64,000 bases of DNA from Chloropicon primus (GCA_023205875.1 CP060754.1:558001-622000), one strand, 5' to 3'. Positions 9,367 through 18,932 are shown, counted from the first letter of the stretch. The notes: generated by a model from the sequence alone, not told the origin. Numbers and translations: made by a program.

Positions 9367-9559
9367 GTCTAAGAAGTCGTCGGAGAAGCAGCGCGCCCCT
9401 CCGGATGGGGAGTACTTCAGAGGGATGATCACGTCCCCCTTAAAAGAGGAAGACCTCGAGAGGGACATGGTGACGCCGACTCTCAAGTTCGTCACGCGAG
9501 CTGGAGTCGTCTTGGTCCTGCTGGTTCTCGGGTTCATGAAGTCCAATAATCTTTTGTAA
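9164..9559 (+). CDS. Small single-span protein with poly-Ser tract, probably plastid
   Basis: The 131-residue product has an Arg/Ala/Val-rich N-terminus that could be a transit peptide, a run of more than 25 Ser encoded by an ATC trinucleotide array, then a conserved-looking tail: YFRGMITSPLKEEDL, then RDMVTPTLKFVTRAGVVLVLLV, ending GFMKSNNLL. The tail is one membrane span with a short polar end and resembles small plant plastid membrane proteins, but I cannot name it. Only the Ser frame of the repeat links to plausible coding sequence on both sides; the other frames give poly-Asp or poly-Ile. The stop is 32 bp from the CobS-CobT stop. Confidence 0.6.
9289..9366. repeat. (ATC)n microsatellite inside coding sequence
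   Basis: About 26 tandem ATC units inside the gene at 9164-9559, read there as TCA (Ser). Such arrays change length easily, so the Ser run is probably polymorphic. Confidence 0.95.
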
Positions 9560-9580
9560 ATATACTGCAAGTTGTTGTTG

Positions 9581-9586
9581 TGTACA
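9581..9586. terminator. TGTACA palindrome at convergent junction
   Basis: TGTACA sits inside the 32-bp gap between the poly-Ser gene and CobS-CobT, downstream of both. A TTGTAA overlaps the end of the poly-Ser gene. Confidence 0.45.
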
Positions 9587-9591
9587 ATTGC

Positions 9592-11895
9592 TTACTTCAA
9601 AAGCTCCTCCAGCGTTCCCATCTTCGTAATGCTGCACACGCTCTTCAGAAGGCCGCACGCAACAAGGGCTGCAGATCCCTCTCCCAAACGCATACCCATG
9701 GTCAGCGCAGGGAGGGGAGGGAGGGGAAGACCGCTGGCCTCGGCCACCTTTGCAATGGCGGTCAGAGCAATTTTATGACCGGGCTCCGAGGTCACCAGGT
9801 CGGGAAAGAAAAGCACGCGGATGCACAGGGGGCTGATGTGACTCGCGATGAGCGCTGCAACAGTGCAAATGTATCCGTCCACCAAAACTGGCACGCTCTT
9901 CTCTGATGCCTCCAAGATGCTTCCAACGAGTGCACACAGCTCGGCGCCACCGAAGCGTGCGAGGAGTGCTGTCGGACCCCCCGTTCGAACGCCGCCGCTT
10001 TGCGAGGACAGAGCTTTCCGAACAATGCCAACCTTCTTGGCAATGGCCTTCTTTGAGATTTCCCTTCCAACCGTTGCCCCCACTCCGCAGGCTTCCTTGG
10101 GGTCACAGCCTGTCAAAGCACAGAGGAGCAGGGAGGAGATCGTCGTGTTGCCTATTCCAATCTCGCCCAAGAGGATCAAGTCATGCTGCTGTGCTAACGC
10201 CTCTCTGACCTTGGTCCTTCCCACCTCCATCAGCTTGAACACTTCCCCGCTGGTCATGGCATGGCCCCTGCAGCAGTTTCGCGTGCCTTCCCTCAACTTG
10301 AACGAAACCTCTGCTTTCGCATCACTCGGCGGGTCTCCACGGCCCTCGCTGACCCCCACGTCCACGACCTTCAGGTCCACATTGTTTGCTTTGGCCAAGA
10401 CCGGAGCTGCTGTCAGCCCAGTGTTGAGACCTTTCAAAATGCTCCTGGTCACCTCCTGGGGGAAGCCAGAGCACCCCTCCCCGCCCCTCGCCTCGCTCTT
10501 CGCCACCCCATGGTCGGCGCAAAAGATGATGAGCACCGGAGAGCGTATGGAAGGGGTAGGTGATTTCTGCAAGGCTGCTAACCGCGCGCACCAGTCCTCA
10601 AGAGTGCCTAACGAACCCACGGGCTTGCATTTGCGATCCAGCTCTTCAGTCATTGCTTCATACATGTCCGCAAAGTCACCTTCCAATGCAAGGGCCTCGC
10701 CCCCTTTCGCGGAGACGCTGGTCCCCCCCCTCTTCTTCGAAGTGAGCTCCCTTTGGAACACATCGGGGGGGCCAACAGCAGCACACCAAAGGCACAAAAA
10801 CAGACTGGCGAGGGCGAGTCTATACACCGCCCCTTCGCTCTCCATGATGAGCCAAAGGCCCCGGTCACCCGTCACGAGGTCTCTGAGATCCCAGCGCCCC
10901 TCCAAAACCTTCATGGCGATCCCCTCCAGACTGGCCCTTGCCAGAATCGTCGTGAACGCCACAAGCTCCGCCACGCATATTGTTGCCCCGAGGTAGTCCC
11001 CCAAAACTCCTCCCAAGAGGTACCTCGCGTACCTGCCAGATAGCCACGCGGTCAGAAAGACGGCGGCGAGCAGGAGCCAAGTCCAGACCCCGCTCCCGTA
11101 ACAGAGGACGCCCACGGCCACCGTGTAGAGGCTGGCGAAGCTCACCCTTCCAAGAGTCACGAGCTCCTTGGCCCTGAGCATGAAGCCATAGAACCTGTGC
11201 TTCGGGCCACCTTCGTCGACGTAAGGGTTCGTGGCCAGAAGGTATGGGGCCGTCCATCTCGCGGCAGCGTGTGCCACGACAAGGGCCGGTCCAGCCCCGC
11301 TGCAGTCCATCCACGCCCAACGAGAATTTCCGAGAGAAGAGAGGAGCTCGAGCTTTGCCACCACGTAGAGCACGAGCGTGGCGCAGCCGTAAGTCCCGAG
11401 CCTCGTGTCGCTCATAATTTTGAGGATCTGGCTCTTGCTCCAACCACCTCCTATGCCATCGGCGGAGTCCGCGAGCCCATCCTCGTGAAAGCACCCTGTC
11501 ATCCAGAAGGAGAACCCGGTGGAGATCGCCGCTGAGACGGTGGCTGGAAGGGCCAAAAAGTCCACGGCGAAATCAAACCAAACGCTGACGAACAGGCCCA
11601 CTATGCTCCCGGCGAGGGGGAAGTACGCCATCCCCCGCATGAGGTAACCCGGGTGGTGGTCGACCCAAGTGGGGGCAGGCAGGCGAGTGATGAACGTCCA
11701 GACCGTGAAAAACGCCCTAATCTCCGCCCTGAGACCTGAGCTCCCCCCCTCCCCACGGAGGAAGTCGGAGATCTCCTTGTCCACATCGCTCGACCCGCGC
11801 GTGCCCTGGCCCCGTGCCTCAACTGTCCCCCTCTCCAGCACCGACGTGTCCTTCTCCTGGACCCCCTCCCTCCTGATCCCGTTGTTCACGGCCAT
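9592..11895 (-). CDS. CobS-CobT fusion: cobalamin nucleotide-loop assembly enzyme
   Basis: The first ATG (11895) gives 767 residues. Residues ~55-375 are CobS, adenosylcobinamide-GDP ribazoletransferase: a polytopic membrane protein with the acidic motif HEDGLADSADG (137-147) and MSDTRLGTYG (161-170). Residues ~410-767 are CobT, nicotinate-nucleotide:DMB phosphoribosyltransferase: ADHGVA (460-465), GEIGIGNTT (577-585), VDGYICTVAA (672-681), SEPGH (703-707) and MRLGEGSA with Glu739 as the expected catalytic base. CobT makes alpha-ribazole phosphate from dimethylbenzimidazole, and CobS joins it to cobinamide-GDP, so one chain could do both steps. In algae this would serve B12 salvage or conversion of pseudocobalamin, not full synthesis. 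The gene is intronless and host-like in base composition. Residues 1-54 are hydrophilic, with no clear targeting signal. CobU and CobC are not in the window. Confidence 0.93.
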   Translation of the reverse strand: MAVNNGIRREGVQEKDTSVLERGTVEARGQGTRGSSDVDKEISDFLRGEGGSSGLRAEIRAFFTVWTFITRLPAPTWVDHHPGYLMRGMAYFPLAGSIVGLFVSVWFDFAVDFLALPATVSAAISTGFSFWMTGCFHEDGLADSADGIGGGWSKSQILKIMSDTRLGTYGCATLVLYVVAKLELLSSLGNSRWAWMDCSGAGPALVVAHAAARWTAPYLLATNPYVDEGGPKHRFYGFMLRAKELVTLGRVSFASLYTVAVGVLCYGSGVWTWLLLAAVFLTAWLSGRYARYLLGGVLGDYLGATICVAELVAFTTILARASLEGIAMKVLEGRWDLRDLVTGDRGLWLIMESEGAVYRLALASLFLCLWCAAVGPPDVFQRELTSKKRGGTSVSAKGGEALALEGDFADMYEAMTEELDRKCKPVGSLGTLEDWCARLAALQKSPTPSIRSPVLIIFCADHGVAKSEARGGEGCSGFPQEVTRSILKGLNTGLTAAPVLAKANNVDLKVVDVGVSEGRGDPPSDAKAEVSFKLREGTRNCCRGHAMTSGEVFKLMEVGRTKVREALAQQHDLILLGEIGIGNTTISSLLLCALTGCDPKEACGVGATVGREISKKAIAKKVGIVRKALSSQSGGVRTGGPTALLARFGGAELCALVGSILEASEKSVPVLVDGYICTVAALIASHISPLCIRVLFFPDLVTSEPGHKIALTAIAKVAEASGLPLPPLPALTMGMRLGEGSAALVACGLLKSVCSITKMGTLEELLK

Positions 11896-12095
11896 CGCCT
11901 CGCCTCGCCCATGCCATGATCTCTCTGTCACATGAACAAACCAAACCACCAATGATCAGGAGAGGGAGGGAGGGGAGCCAGGGCAAGGACAGCTCCCAGG
12001 AGGGGCTCTTTGATCCCATGCCAACAACGGCTCGTCTGCTTGATGAAAACGACCTCCCGTGGCCCCCTCACACAACTAATGTGATATACGATAGA

Positions 12096-12837
12096 TTACA
12101 ACTTGGGCAGCAGGGGAACTCGGAACAGGAAGCAGGCACTGCTTATGGCGAGAGCAAAGTAGGAGATGCTGCCCAAGACATTGATGAGGAAGACGGTCAA
12201 ACCAAATGCAAGCGTCCTCTTCACTCTGAATTTCGCCTGCAGAAAGTTGACAAACTTCTCGAACAGGGGCGACGCCGCGACGGCAATCGAGGCTCTGATT
12301 GGCCTCAGCAGGTTTCCAAACGATAGGTAAAGGCCTCCGTAGATCCCCAAGAACGCTTTCCAGTTGCCAGCGGCGAGCGGACTGAGGCCCGTCGTTTGGC
12401 CGCAGATGACCCACGCAATTGTGATGAGCGTGCCTGGCGGGAAACAACAGGTTCGATTCGATTCGGTGAGTTGAAGAAAAAGGTGAGACGGGAAGGATGG
12501 TGTACTTACAAGCATTGACGTTCGACACGAATCCGTACGACAGGAGTACGCTTGCTCCGAGCGATGCGATCTTCTTGCGGTCCAGCCCCTTGCCCTTCTT
12601 GAAGAATGAAACCAGCTTCGCTCGAAATGAGCCCTCCTCTTCCCCTTGGTTGAACCGAAAGCTCACCCTCCCCACGCCGTTCCTAAAGGAAGCCGAGCCG
12701 CGACACGACACCTGCCTCGAACATCCGTGAGGTCGGGACCTCCCAAGTGCGACGACGCCCTGGCCTCCCTGAAACCCCGCTCGCGTCCACCAAGGGGTAG
12801 CCCTCCCCTTCGTCGTCGTCCCTGGCGAGAGCCTCAT
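12096..12837 (-). CDS. Conserved plastid membrane protein, two exons
   Basis: Exon 1 is 12837-12510, exon 2 is 12433-12096, with a 76-nt intron (donor GTAAGT, acceptor GCCAG). The 221-residue product has an Arg/Ser/Gly-rich, transit-like N-terminus, then KGKGLDRKKIASLGASVLLS with YGFVSNVNACTLITIAWVIC across the junction, GLSPLAAGNWKAFLGIYGGL, and a final membrane hairpin. The pattern, a Lys-rich stretch before a membrane domain with TGLSPLAxGxWK, matches conserved plant chloroplast proteins of unknown role. I chose the ATG at 12837; an in-frame ATG at 12927 would overlap the ATG of the divergent Deg1-like gene base for base. Confidence 0.7.
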
Positions 12838-12925
12838 CCTCTTCCTCTCTGGCAAGATCCAAAGACAAGATCCAGACAAGATCTCTTGTGGCCAGGGAGG
12901 CGAGTCGAGAGAGAGAGGGAGCAGC

Positions 12926-14453
12926 ATGGCACGGTGTGGGCGAGGAGGTGTTTGGGGGGGGAGGGGCACGACGGGAGGGACCCACGAGAGGGGTTCGACC
13001 CGACGAGTCGCGAGCGCTCGCGCGTGGTCGAAGGCGGAGGGCGAGAGGGGAGCCCCGAACCGGCATGGCGACAAGGCTATGACGGGCAGCCTGAGGGAGA
13101 GGCTGGGGAAGTTCGCGTGCTCGGTGGCGTGCGCGCTTGTGGTGGGTCAGGGTACCGTCGTCGCGCCAAGCCTGGCCGTGAGACTGACCCCGGAGGAGAA
13201 GAACACGGTCAGCGTCTTTCAGAAGGCGAAGGAGGGCGTGGTGTTCATCACCAACCTCACAAACAGGCAGGATCTGTTCACTCTCGACCTCAAGGAGATC
13301 CCGCAGGGAGCGGGGTCGGGGTTCGTTTGGGATGATCAGGGCCACATCGTGACGAACTTCCACGTGATCAAGGGGGCGAGCGACGTCCAGATCACGTTCC
13401 AGGACCAAAAAGTGAAGCACGGGCGGGTCGTGGGCTACGACGAGGACAGGGACATCGCTATCCTGCAGGTGGACGAGGAGGCCCTGGATGCCGGGTCAAG
13501 GAGCGTGGAAGCCGACACCGTTGGACTGGGGTTGGGGCCCCCCGCTTCGATCAAGGGCGACAAGGCGAGAGGCGGCACCAACAGCGGTGCGGAAGCGCAG
13601 AAGGGTGGGCTTGGGGGAAACGCGGACGGGATCGCCAAGCCTCTCCCCAGGGGCAGCTCGGAGCTGCTCGTGGTGGGCCAGAGGGTCTACGCGATAGGGA
13701 ACCCCTTCGGTCTGGACCACACCCTGACGCAAGGCATCGTGTCTGGTCTCGGGAGAGAGATCACAAGCGGCACGGGTCGGCCGATATACGACGTGATCCA
13801 GACTGACGCAGCGATCAACCCGGGAAACTCAGGTGGCCCACTGCTCGATTCTGAGGGGAACGTGGTCGGCATCAACACTGCGATCTACAGCAGCACCGGG
13901 ACGAGCGCGGGGGTGGGTTTCGCGATCCCCATCGACCCGATCAACTTGTTCGTGGATCAGATCCTGAAATACGGCAGAGTGACCCAGCCCATTTTGGGCA
14001 TCTCCTTTGCCCCTGACCAACTCGTGGATGAACTGGGCATCGAAGGGATCCTGGTCTTGAACGCCATTGAGGGCGGCCCCGCCTCGAAGGCAGGCATGCA
14101 GGCCACCACAAGGGACTCGTTTGGCCGATTGGTTCTCGGAGACATCGTCGTGGGAATCAATGGAACGGAGTGCAAAAACTCCTCCGATTTGTACAGAGTG
14201 TTAAACAAGTTAGCGGTGGGGGATGTCGTTTCGCTGAGCATTATCCGAGGCAACTCGAAGCAGGCGATTGACGTGACGCTGATGGACAGCAACACGGTGA
14301 TACCTCGAATCAGTTTACAGGTATGATGGCAAAATCGTGCGATCGCATTCTCTTCTGAACCTCCCACTGACAAGGATTCTTCTTTCTTTCTTTTCCGTTC
14401 AGAGCGCCCTCACCGCCGAGGACCTGGGGGACTTCGGCGACGACGAGCCCTAA
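12926..14453 (+). CDS. Deg1/HtrA-type serine protease, probably thylakoid lumen, two exons
   Basis: Exons are 12926-14320 and 14403-14453 (82-nt intron, donor GTATGA, acceptor TTCAG), giving 481 residues. Without splicing the last 16 residues (SALTAEDLGDFGDDEP) are lost. The N-terminus is bipartite: a basic transit region, then a hydrophobic stretch (about 62-84) ending PSLAVRL, as in lumenal proteins. The trypsin-like triad is His146 (TNFHVIKG), Asp176 (EDRDIAIL) and Ser302 (NPGNSGGPL), and one PDZ domain follows (about 345-455). Deg1 degrades damaged photosystem II proteins. A Gly/Lys-rich insert of about 50 residues (190-243) lies between Asp and Ser. A GA-rich leader precedes the ATG. Confidence 0.9.
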
Positions 14454-14496
14454 GCGCTCCCCTTCGTAATGTATCCTTTTTTCTTTCCTTTTGGCA

Positions 14497-15618
14497 TCAA
14501 CTCTTTACCGTGCGAGAGCCAATAATCATCTTTATCCGCTGCACCATGAAGAGGATCCAGGCGAGCGGGTTGGCGTAGCCCAAGATCGTCATCAAACTCT
14601 CGAGCGGAAGAAAGGACGTTTTGAGCTCCTTTGCCCGCCTCTGCGCCTTCGCTGCCCTCTGTTTCCTTCCCTGTATGCTTGGGAATCCGCTCCTTCTTGA
14701 CGTCAACGGCACCCGGCTACTTTGTTGTTGCGTGACGGGTGGCATCACCGGCTCGCTCTCGTCGATCACGATTGGCTTCGAGCTACTACTGCTTACGCTC
14801 GGGGTCGGTGACTGCTCGATTATCCCCTTCTTCTGAAGGTCTTGCACCAAGATCTTGGGAAGGTCGCTCGCCTTGCTCTCCGCTCTGCTGCTCTCCTTCG
14901 CCCCCGTGAGAGGATGGATGTCAGACACTTCCCCTGTGGTCCAGTCGTACGTGTAAAGCGCGCTCCCATCCGAGCGAATCAAGCGCATCTTCACCCCAGT
15001 GTCGCCACCCGTGTTCCCCGCGCGTATCAGAGACTTTTGGCTCAACTTCCTCCGCTCTGACACGACCAAGACCCTGAATATGTTGTCCAGGGGGTGCTCC
15101 CTCGAGGTGATTCCCGTCTCCTTGGAGTAGAAGTGCGCTCCCTGCGCCTCGTCGTCCCTCTCCTCCCAGCCGTAGGGCAGTGGGGCTATCACGCACTGCC
15201 TCGCAATCCACAGCAAGCTCTGCTCCTTCCTTGTGTCGATGCCGAGGTACCTGGCCATCTCCACAATCTCTTCTCGTGAGACGAGGTCCGCTATCACTGC
15301 CTTGAAGGCGTGGAAAAGTCCCTTGTACTCCACATCGCACGGATGGTCGTACTGGGCCTTTCCCGTGTCGTTGTTCAGGTACAAGACGTCGCCTTTGTGG
15401 TCCTCCACCTCTTTCCAACCATCTGGCAAGGGAGCCAAAAGGGCTTGCTCCGCTATCCAAAGAAGCTCCCCATCTTGCCCCGGCCGCAAGCCCAGGTACT
15501 CGGCGTAGTCCGAAACTTCCTGAACCGTGGGCTCTCCCTTTCCTTCCTCTACTTCCTCCTTCCCGCTCTCCTCCTCTCTTTTGTCCCCCTCCGTGGCCAT
15601 GACCTCCGTCCTTTCCAT
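14497..15618 (-). CDS. Double WW-domain protein, CEP164-like
   Basis: The 373-residue protein has two copies of one unit: a helix with AxYLG and LLWIAxQ, then a WW domain. Copy 1 runs about 38-93 (YAEYLGLRPG, LPDGWKEVED, AQYDHPCD); copy 2 runs about 120-177 (MARYLGIDTR, LPYGWEERDD, TSREHPLD). The WW domains keep the first Trp and the final Pro, but the second Trp is replaced (Tyr in copy 1, Ser/Arg region in copy 2). This helix-WW layout and the DHPCD motif are those of CEP164 and related centriole or cilium proteins. A Ser/Arg-rich middle and a hydrophobic C-terminal segment (about 330-362) follow. The ligand and location are unknown. The stop is 44 bp from the Deg1-like stop. Confidence 0.65.
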   Translation of the reverse strand: MERTEVMATEGDKREEESGKEEVEEGKGEPTVQEVSDYAEYLGLRPGQDGELLWIAEQALLAPLPDGWKEVEDHKGDVLYLNNDTGKAQYDHPCDVEYKGLFHAFKAVIADLVSREEIVEMARYLGIDTRKEQSLLWIARQCVIAPLPYGWEERDDEAQGAHFYSKETGITSREHPLDNIFRVLVVSERRKLSQKSLIRAGNTGGDTGVKMRLIRSDGSALYTYDWTTGEVSDIHPLTGAKESSRAESKASDLPKILVQDLQKKGIIEQSPTPSVSSSSSKPIVIDESEPVMPPVTQQQSSRVPLTSRRSGFPSIQGRKQRAAKAQRRAKELKTSFLPLESLMTILGYANPLAWILFMVQRIKMIIGSRTVKS

Positions 15619-15817
15619 CTCGCCCGCTCAACGACTTCTCCAGCCAAGGCCAAGGGGAACGAGAAAGTGGTCTCGCGAGAATGAGAAAGGCACTGGCGCG
15701 CGCGCGCAATAGATTTACAAGAAGTAATTTAGCGTATGTATTTTGATTCACGGCGGGCACGCAGGGGGTGCTGGAATTCTCTTTGCTCCTCCCTCCCCCC
15801 CCCTCATACCTCGCTGC

Positions 15818-17365
15818 TTAGAGGCTGAGGAGGTCTTCGATCCTCGAGGCTTGGGCGTTGGCGTCAGCGCGAGCCTCTGCGGTGGTCTGCTCCTCAACCA
15901 CGTTGACCTTGGCAGGATCCTTCGCCAGCTCCGTCGCTGGTTCTGCATCGAAGCTGATGAGATCGGGTTGGTCGTAACCGCTCGTTCTCTGCTGCGTCTC
16001 TGTCGAAATGCTGCTGCTGCTGCAACTGAAGACGTTGTCTTTCAACTCCACTGCCCCGTCGTCCATCTCTGCGGGGTAGCTTTGGGTGAGTGCGACACTG
16101 TCAACAAGCCCTTTTCCTGGCCTGCCAACGTTGCTGGTCGCGGCACCACCCCCGATCGCCTGATTCGGAGAGAAGATGCTTGTGTACAGGTCCTGGCCTC
16201 CTTCCAAGCCTCCTCCAGCGGCAATATTTTTACAAGGAGGTTTGGACCGGGCAGTCACCAGTGAGTCGTGGAGCATCGTGCAAAAGTCTATCTCGTCGTT
16301 CAGAGTCAGGGCCCTGTGCAAGACGGCTTCGTCGCTCAAGTGGTTGATCCACCGCGTTTTGATTTCCTTCTGGCCTTCCTTGCAGCTCTCCATGATGGAG
16401 ACTACCAACTCGTCCGAGAGGGCCGCGTCAATGGCGTCCCTGCAGTTGGCGTCCACGGCCTCCAGAATCTCTTTCAGCAGAGCACAACTGTTCCACAGAG
16501 TGTCAACCTTTCCCTTCACGTCCTCGTCCGTCGGGACTGAGGCGCTCTCCGCTTCTTCTTCGCTCCTTGTTGCCGTGGGGTAAGGATGGCGGTAAGCCAC
16601 CCTATCGCTGTTGGCCATGTTGTAAATCACGTTGGTCTGCAGTTGGCTGCTGGGGTGACTTCCTTGTTGATTGACGACGACGTAGTGACCCTGGTTCGCC
16701 AGAGGCTGCTCGCTGTAGCGGCTTTCGCTCTCGACCGTCTCCTGCGCTCGCAAGATTCTGGCTATCTCCGCCCTGTTGGCCTCCTCCTCCTTCTCCTCCT
16801 TGGTGGCATAACGCGCCGGTGGCGTGCTGATGGGGACGCACTTCGTTTCCGCCCTCGGAAAGCTCACGTTGTGCTTGAACTTGAGGGTGTTGAAAGCCTC
16901 CTCGAAGCACGGGGCCACGTTCTTCCAGTCCAATATCAAGGTGAGAATCTGGTTCTTCAACTCCTCGCTACAGCCAGCGGTGTCGTTGCTCGTCACGAGG
17001 CGGATCAGGGTCTCCGCGAAGCAGGTCGGGCGGTCCAGATACCCCTGAAAGTCCGACCCGCAGTTCTTGACGCACGTGTCAGTGAGCGTCAGAGTGAGGC
17101 TGGTGACGTGGGAGTCCCCGTAGTCCAAGCGGTTGGACAGTGCGCGCGCCACGCTCTCCTTCATCTTTGCGTCGCCCCTGTTCACGAAGTCCACCACCTC
17201 CATATTGAGAGCCCAGTCCGAAGTCATGAGCAAGTCATTCGTCGCCCTGTTGACCATCTCCCGGACGTAAGCGTTCTCATCGGTCTTCAGGTCACCCCCA
17301 CCTTTCGCCATAACGTTTGCGTCACTTATGGTCTTGTACCCGAAATACGAGCGCAAGCGTTCCAT
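15818..17365 (-). CDS. TOM1-like (TOL) VHS-GAT protein
   Basis: The 515-residue protein starts with a VHS domain (about 30-165: VNRATNDLLMTSDWALNMEV, SLTLTDTCVKNCG, ILDWKN). A linker with a charged helix leads to a GAT domain (about 285-370: LWNSCALLKEILEAVD, DELVVSIMESCKEGQKEI). The remainder is disordered and ends in DLISFD and RIEDLLSL, acidic-hydrophobic motifs of the clathrin- or adaptor-binding kind. In plants, which lack Hrs/STAM, TOL proteins act as ESCRT-0 and bind ubiquitylated membrane cargo for vacuolar sorting. AP-2 sigma, another endocytic gene, lies 3 kb away. The gene has no intron. Confidence 0.9.
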   Translation of the reverse strand: MERLRSYFGYKTISDANVMAKGGGDLKTDENAYVREMVNRATNDLLMTSDWALNMEVVDFVNRGDAKMKESVARALSNRLDYGDSHVTSLTLTLTDTCVKNCGSDFQGYLDRPTCFAETLIRLVTSNDTAGCSEELKNQILTLILDWKNVAPCFEEAFNTLKFKHNVSFPRAETKCVPISTPPARYATKEEKEEEANRAEIARILRAQETVESESRYSEQPLANQGHYVVVNQQGSHPSSQLQTNVIYNMANSDRVAYRHPYPTATRSEEEAESASVPTDEDVKGKVDTLWNSCALLKEILEAVDANCRDAIDAALSDELVVSIMESCKEGQKEIKTRWINHLSDEAVLHRALTLNDEIDFCTMLHDSLVTARSKPPCKNIAAGGGLEGGQDLYTSIFSPNQAIGGGAATSNVGRPGKGLVDSVALTQSYPAEMDDGAVELKDNVFSCSSSSISTETQQRTSGYDQPDLISFDAEPATELAKDPAKVNVVEEQTTAEARADANAQASRIEDLLSL

Positions 17366-17622
17366 CTTGGCTCACCTCTTCGCCAAGTTTTGGCAAGGCG
17401 TTCCTCCTTCCTCCTCCCCCCCTGGTTGGGGTCCCTCACCCCTCCTTCTCCTCCTCCCGAAAAGAGCACCGCCTTTTCCACCTTCTCCGCAATCCTTCTC
17501 CTCCCTCGTCCCGTCGTCGTCGTCGTACAGTTTTTTGAGTGATGAATCCGTCTTTTCCCTCAGGACAGAGGAGGAAAAAGGGGGGAATTTCATTCTCCGA
17601 GATGAAACAAAATGTTACGATG

Positions 17623-18862
17623 TCACGAGGTGGTATACCAATCTGTCCTCTCCACAGTGTGAAAGGAGTCGTTTCTCTTTTGAAGCCAAACGCTTTCGAC
17701 TTTCTCCACCTCCAAGGCGGTCGTGCTCAACGTTATCAGAACGTAGTTGTGCTGCAAGCCCCCCTCCGGGCCCCTCCGTATTCTCGGCACCACCGCACAG
17801 TTCACCTGCGAAGGAAAGGACCAAAGTGTGTGTCAGCCAGGGAACGTGTCGAGGAATTTGCTTTCTTTCATTCTGAAGCAGAAAAAGTGTCGACTTACGT
17901 AAGCCACCCCTGTGGTGTCGTCCTTGTGAAACATCTTCCGCTCCGTCTTCGGCAGCGCACACCTGTGAAGCTTATGGTGCATGTGCCCAAAAACCGCCAA
18001 GGGAATTCGCCTTCCCCTCTCCAGAACCGCCGCGATGGCGTCCTCCATGTCCTTGTCCCCGTAGTCACCCTCCTCGGGTCTCCAGTCTTTCCCGCAGGGG
18101 CTGTCTGTGCGCAACCAAGGAAGAAGAGCCATCTGTCAGTCCCATCGGCCCCGTCCCGCCCGGCTTCAACAACAACTCACCTGCTGTAGACCCCAAACCA
18201 GATGGGCCGTTGTGGCTAAGCAGAAGAAGGGGGTGGTGCTCCGGTTCGGCCAAGCACGCCCCCACGATCTGCGTCGTTGAGTCGTCAAATCCCCTGAGAC
18301 CATACAAATCCCTATAAAAATTGCTGAACCTGCTCCAGTCCCCACCGCCCGCCGAGAAGGGGCGGCAGCCAACTACGCTGAGCCCGAGATCAGGCAAGCA
18401 CTTCGCCGACAGGCCCACGTGGTCATCTCCCAGTAGATCCAGCTGCTCCTCCACGCCCTCCATGCTCCCGCCCCCCTTGGTGGAGTACCACCCATCGTGG
18501 TTTCCTAAAATTACAGCCTTCCTGGCGGAAAGCCGAGAGATCTGGGACACGAGGTCCACGTCCTCCTCCCCAAAATCCCCCACGAAGAGCGACAAATCCG
18601 GCTGCAGCCACGACAGCGCCTCCTCGCTCTCCTCGTTCCACAGGCCGTGGACGTCCCCCACGCACGCAATCTTCAACATCGAGTCGAAGTCCCCGCTCCC
18701 CCCCGCGTGGCACACCCCCTCGTCCCCCCTCGTCCCCCCGCCCCTCCCCTTGGCCCAACTCCACGGCCGCGGTGACCCCAGCCCTCGGCAACCCAACGCC
18801 CTCGCCTCTCCCGGCGACCAGGACCGCAGGAACCGACTCGCCGCGACCCCACCTAGCACCAT
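17623..18862 (-). CDS. Calcineurin-like metallophosphoesterase (TIGR04168 type), three exons
   Basis: Exons are 18862-18181, 18104-17899 and 17805-17623; introns of 76 and 93 nt have GTGAGT and GTAAGT donors. The 356-residue product has an N-terminal extension that may be a transit peptide, then KIACVGDVHGLWNEE, LFVGDFGEEDVD, VILGNHDGWYS and HNGPSGLG (exon 1), GKDWRPEEGDYGD and FGHMHHKL (exon 2), and VNCAVVPRIRR (exon 3). These are the metal-binding motifs D-x-H, GD-x2-D/E, GNHD and GHMHH of metallophosphoesterases. The PCGKDW and VVPR motifs point to the subfamily shared by cyanobacteria and plants. Substrate unknown. The ATG is 70 bp from that of the divergent epimerase. Confidence 0.85.
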
Positions 18863-18932
18863 CCCTCGGCGCCTCGCCCCAATTGATCTTGAAACGCTCC
18901 TGGAGGAGGGCAGCAGGGCGCGGGGGGGGGGT

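Noticed and set aside
8899-9570. Minus-strand frame with a long poly-Asp run
   Set aside because: The Asp run is only the ATC microsatellite read backwards. The true part of the frame is the Sec61 beta first exon at its end.
9592-11895. CobS-CobT gene as bacterial contamination
   Set aside because: It lies between typical spliced or plastid-type nuclear genes, shares their GC content, and shares a TGTACA junction with its neighbour.
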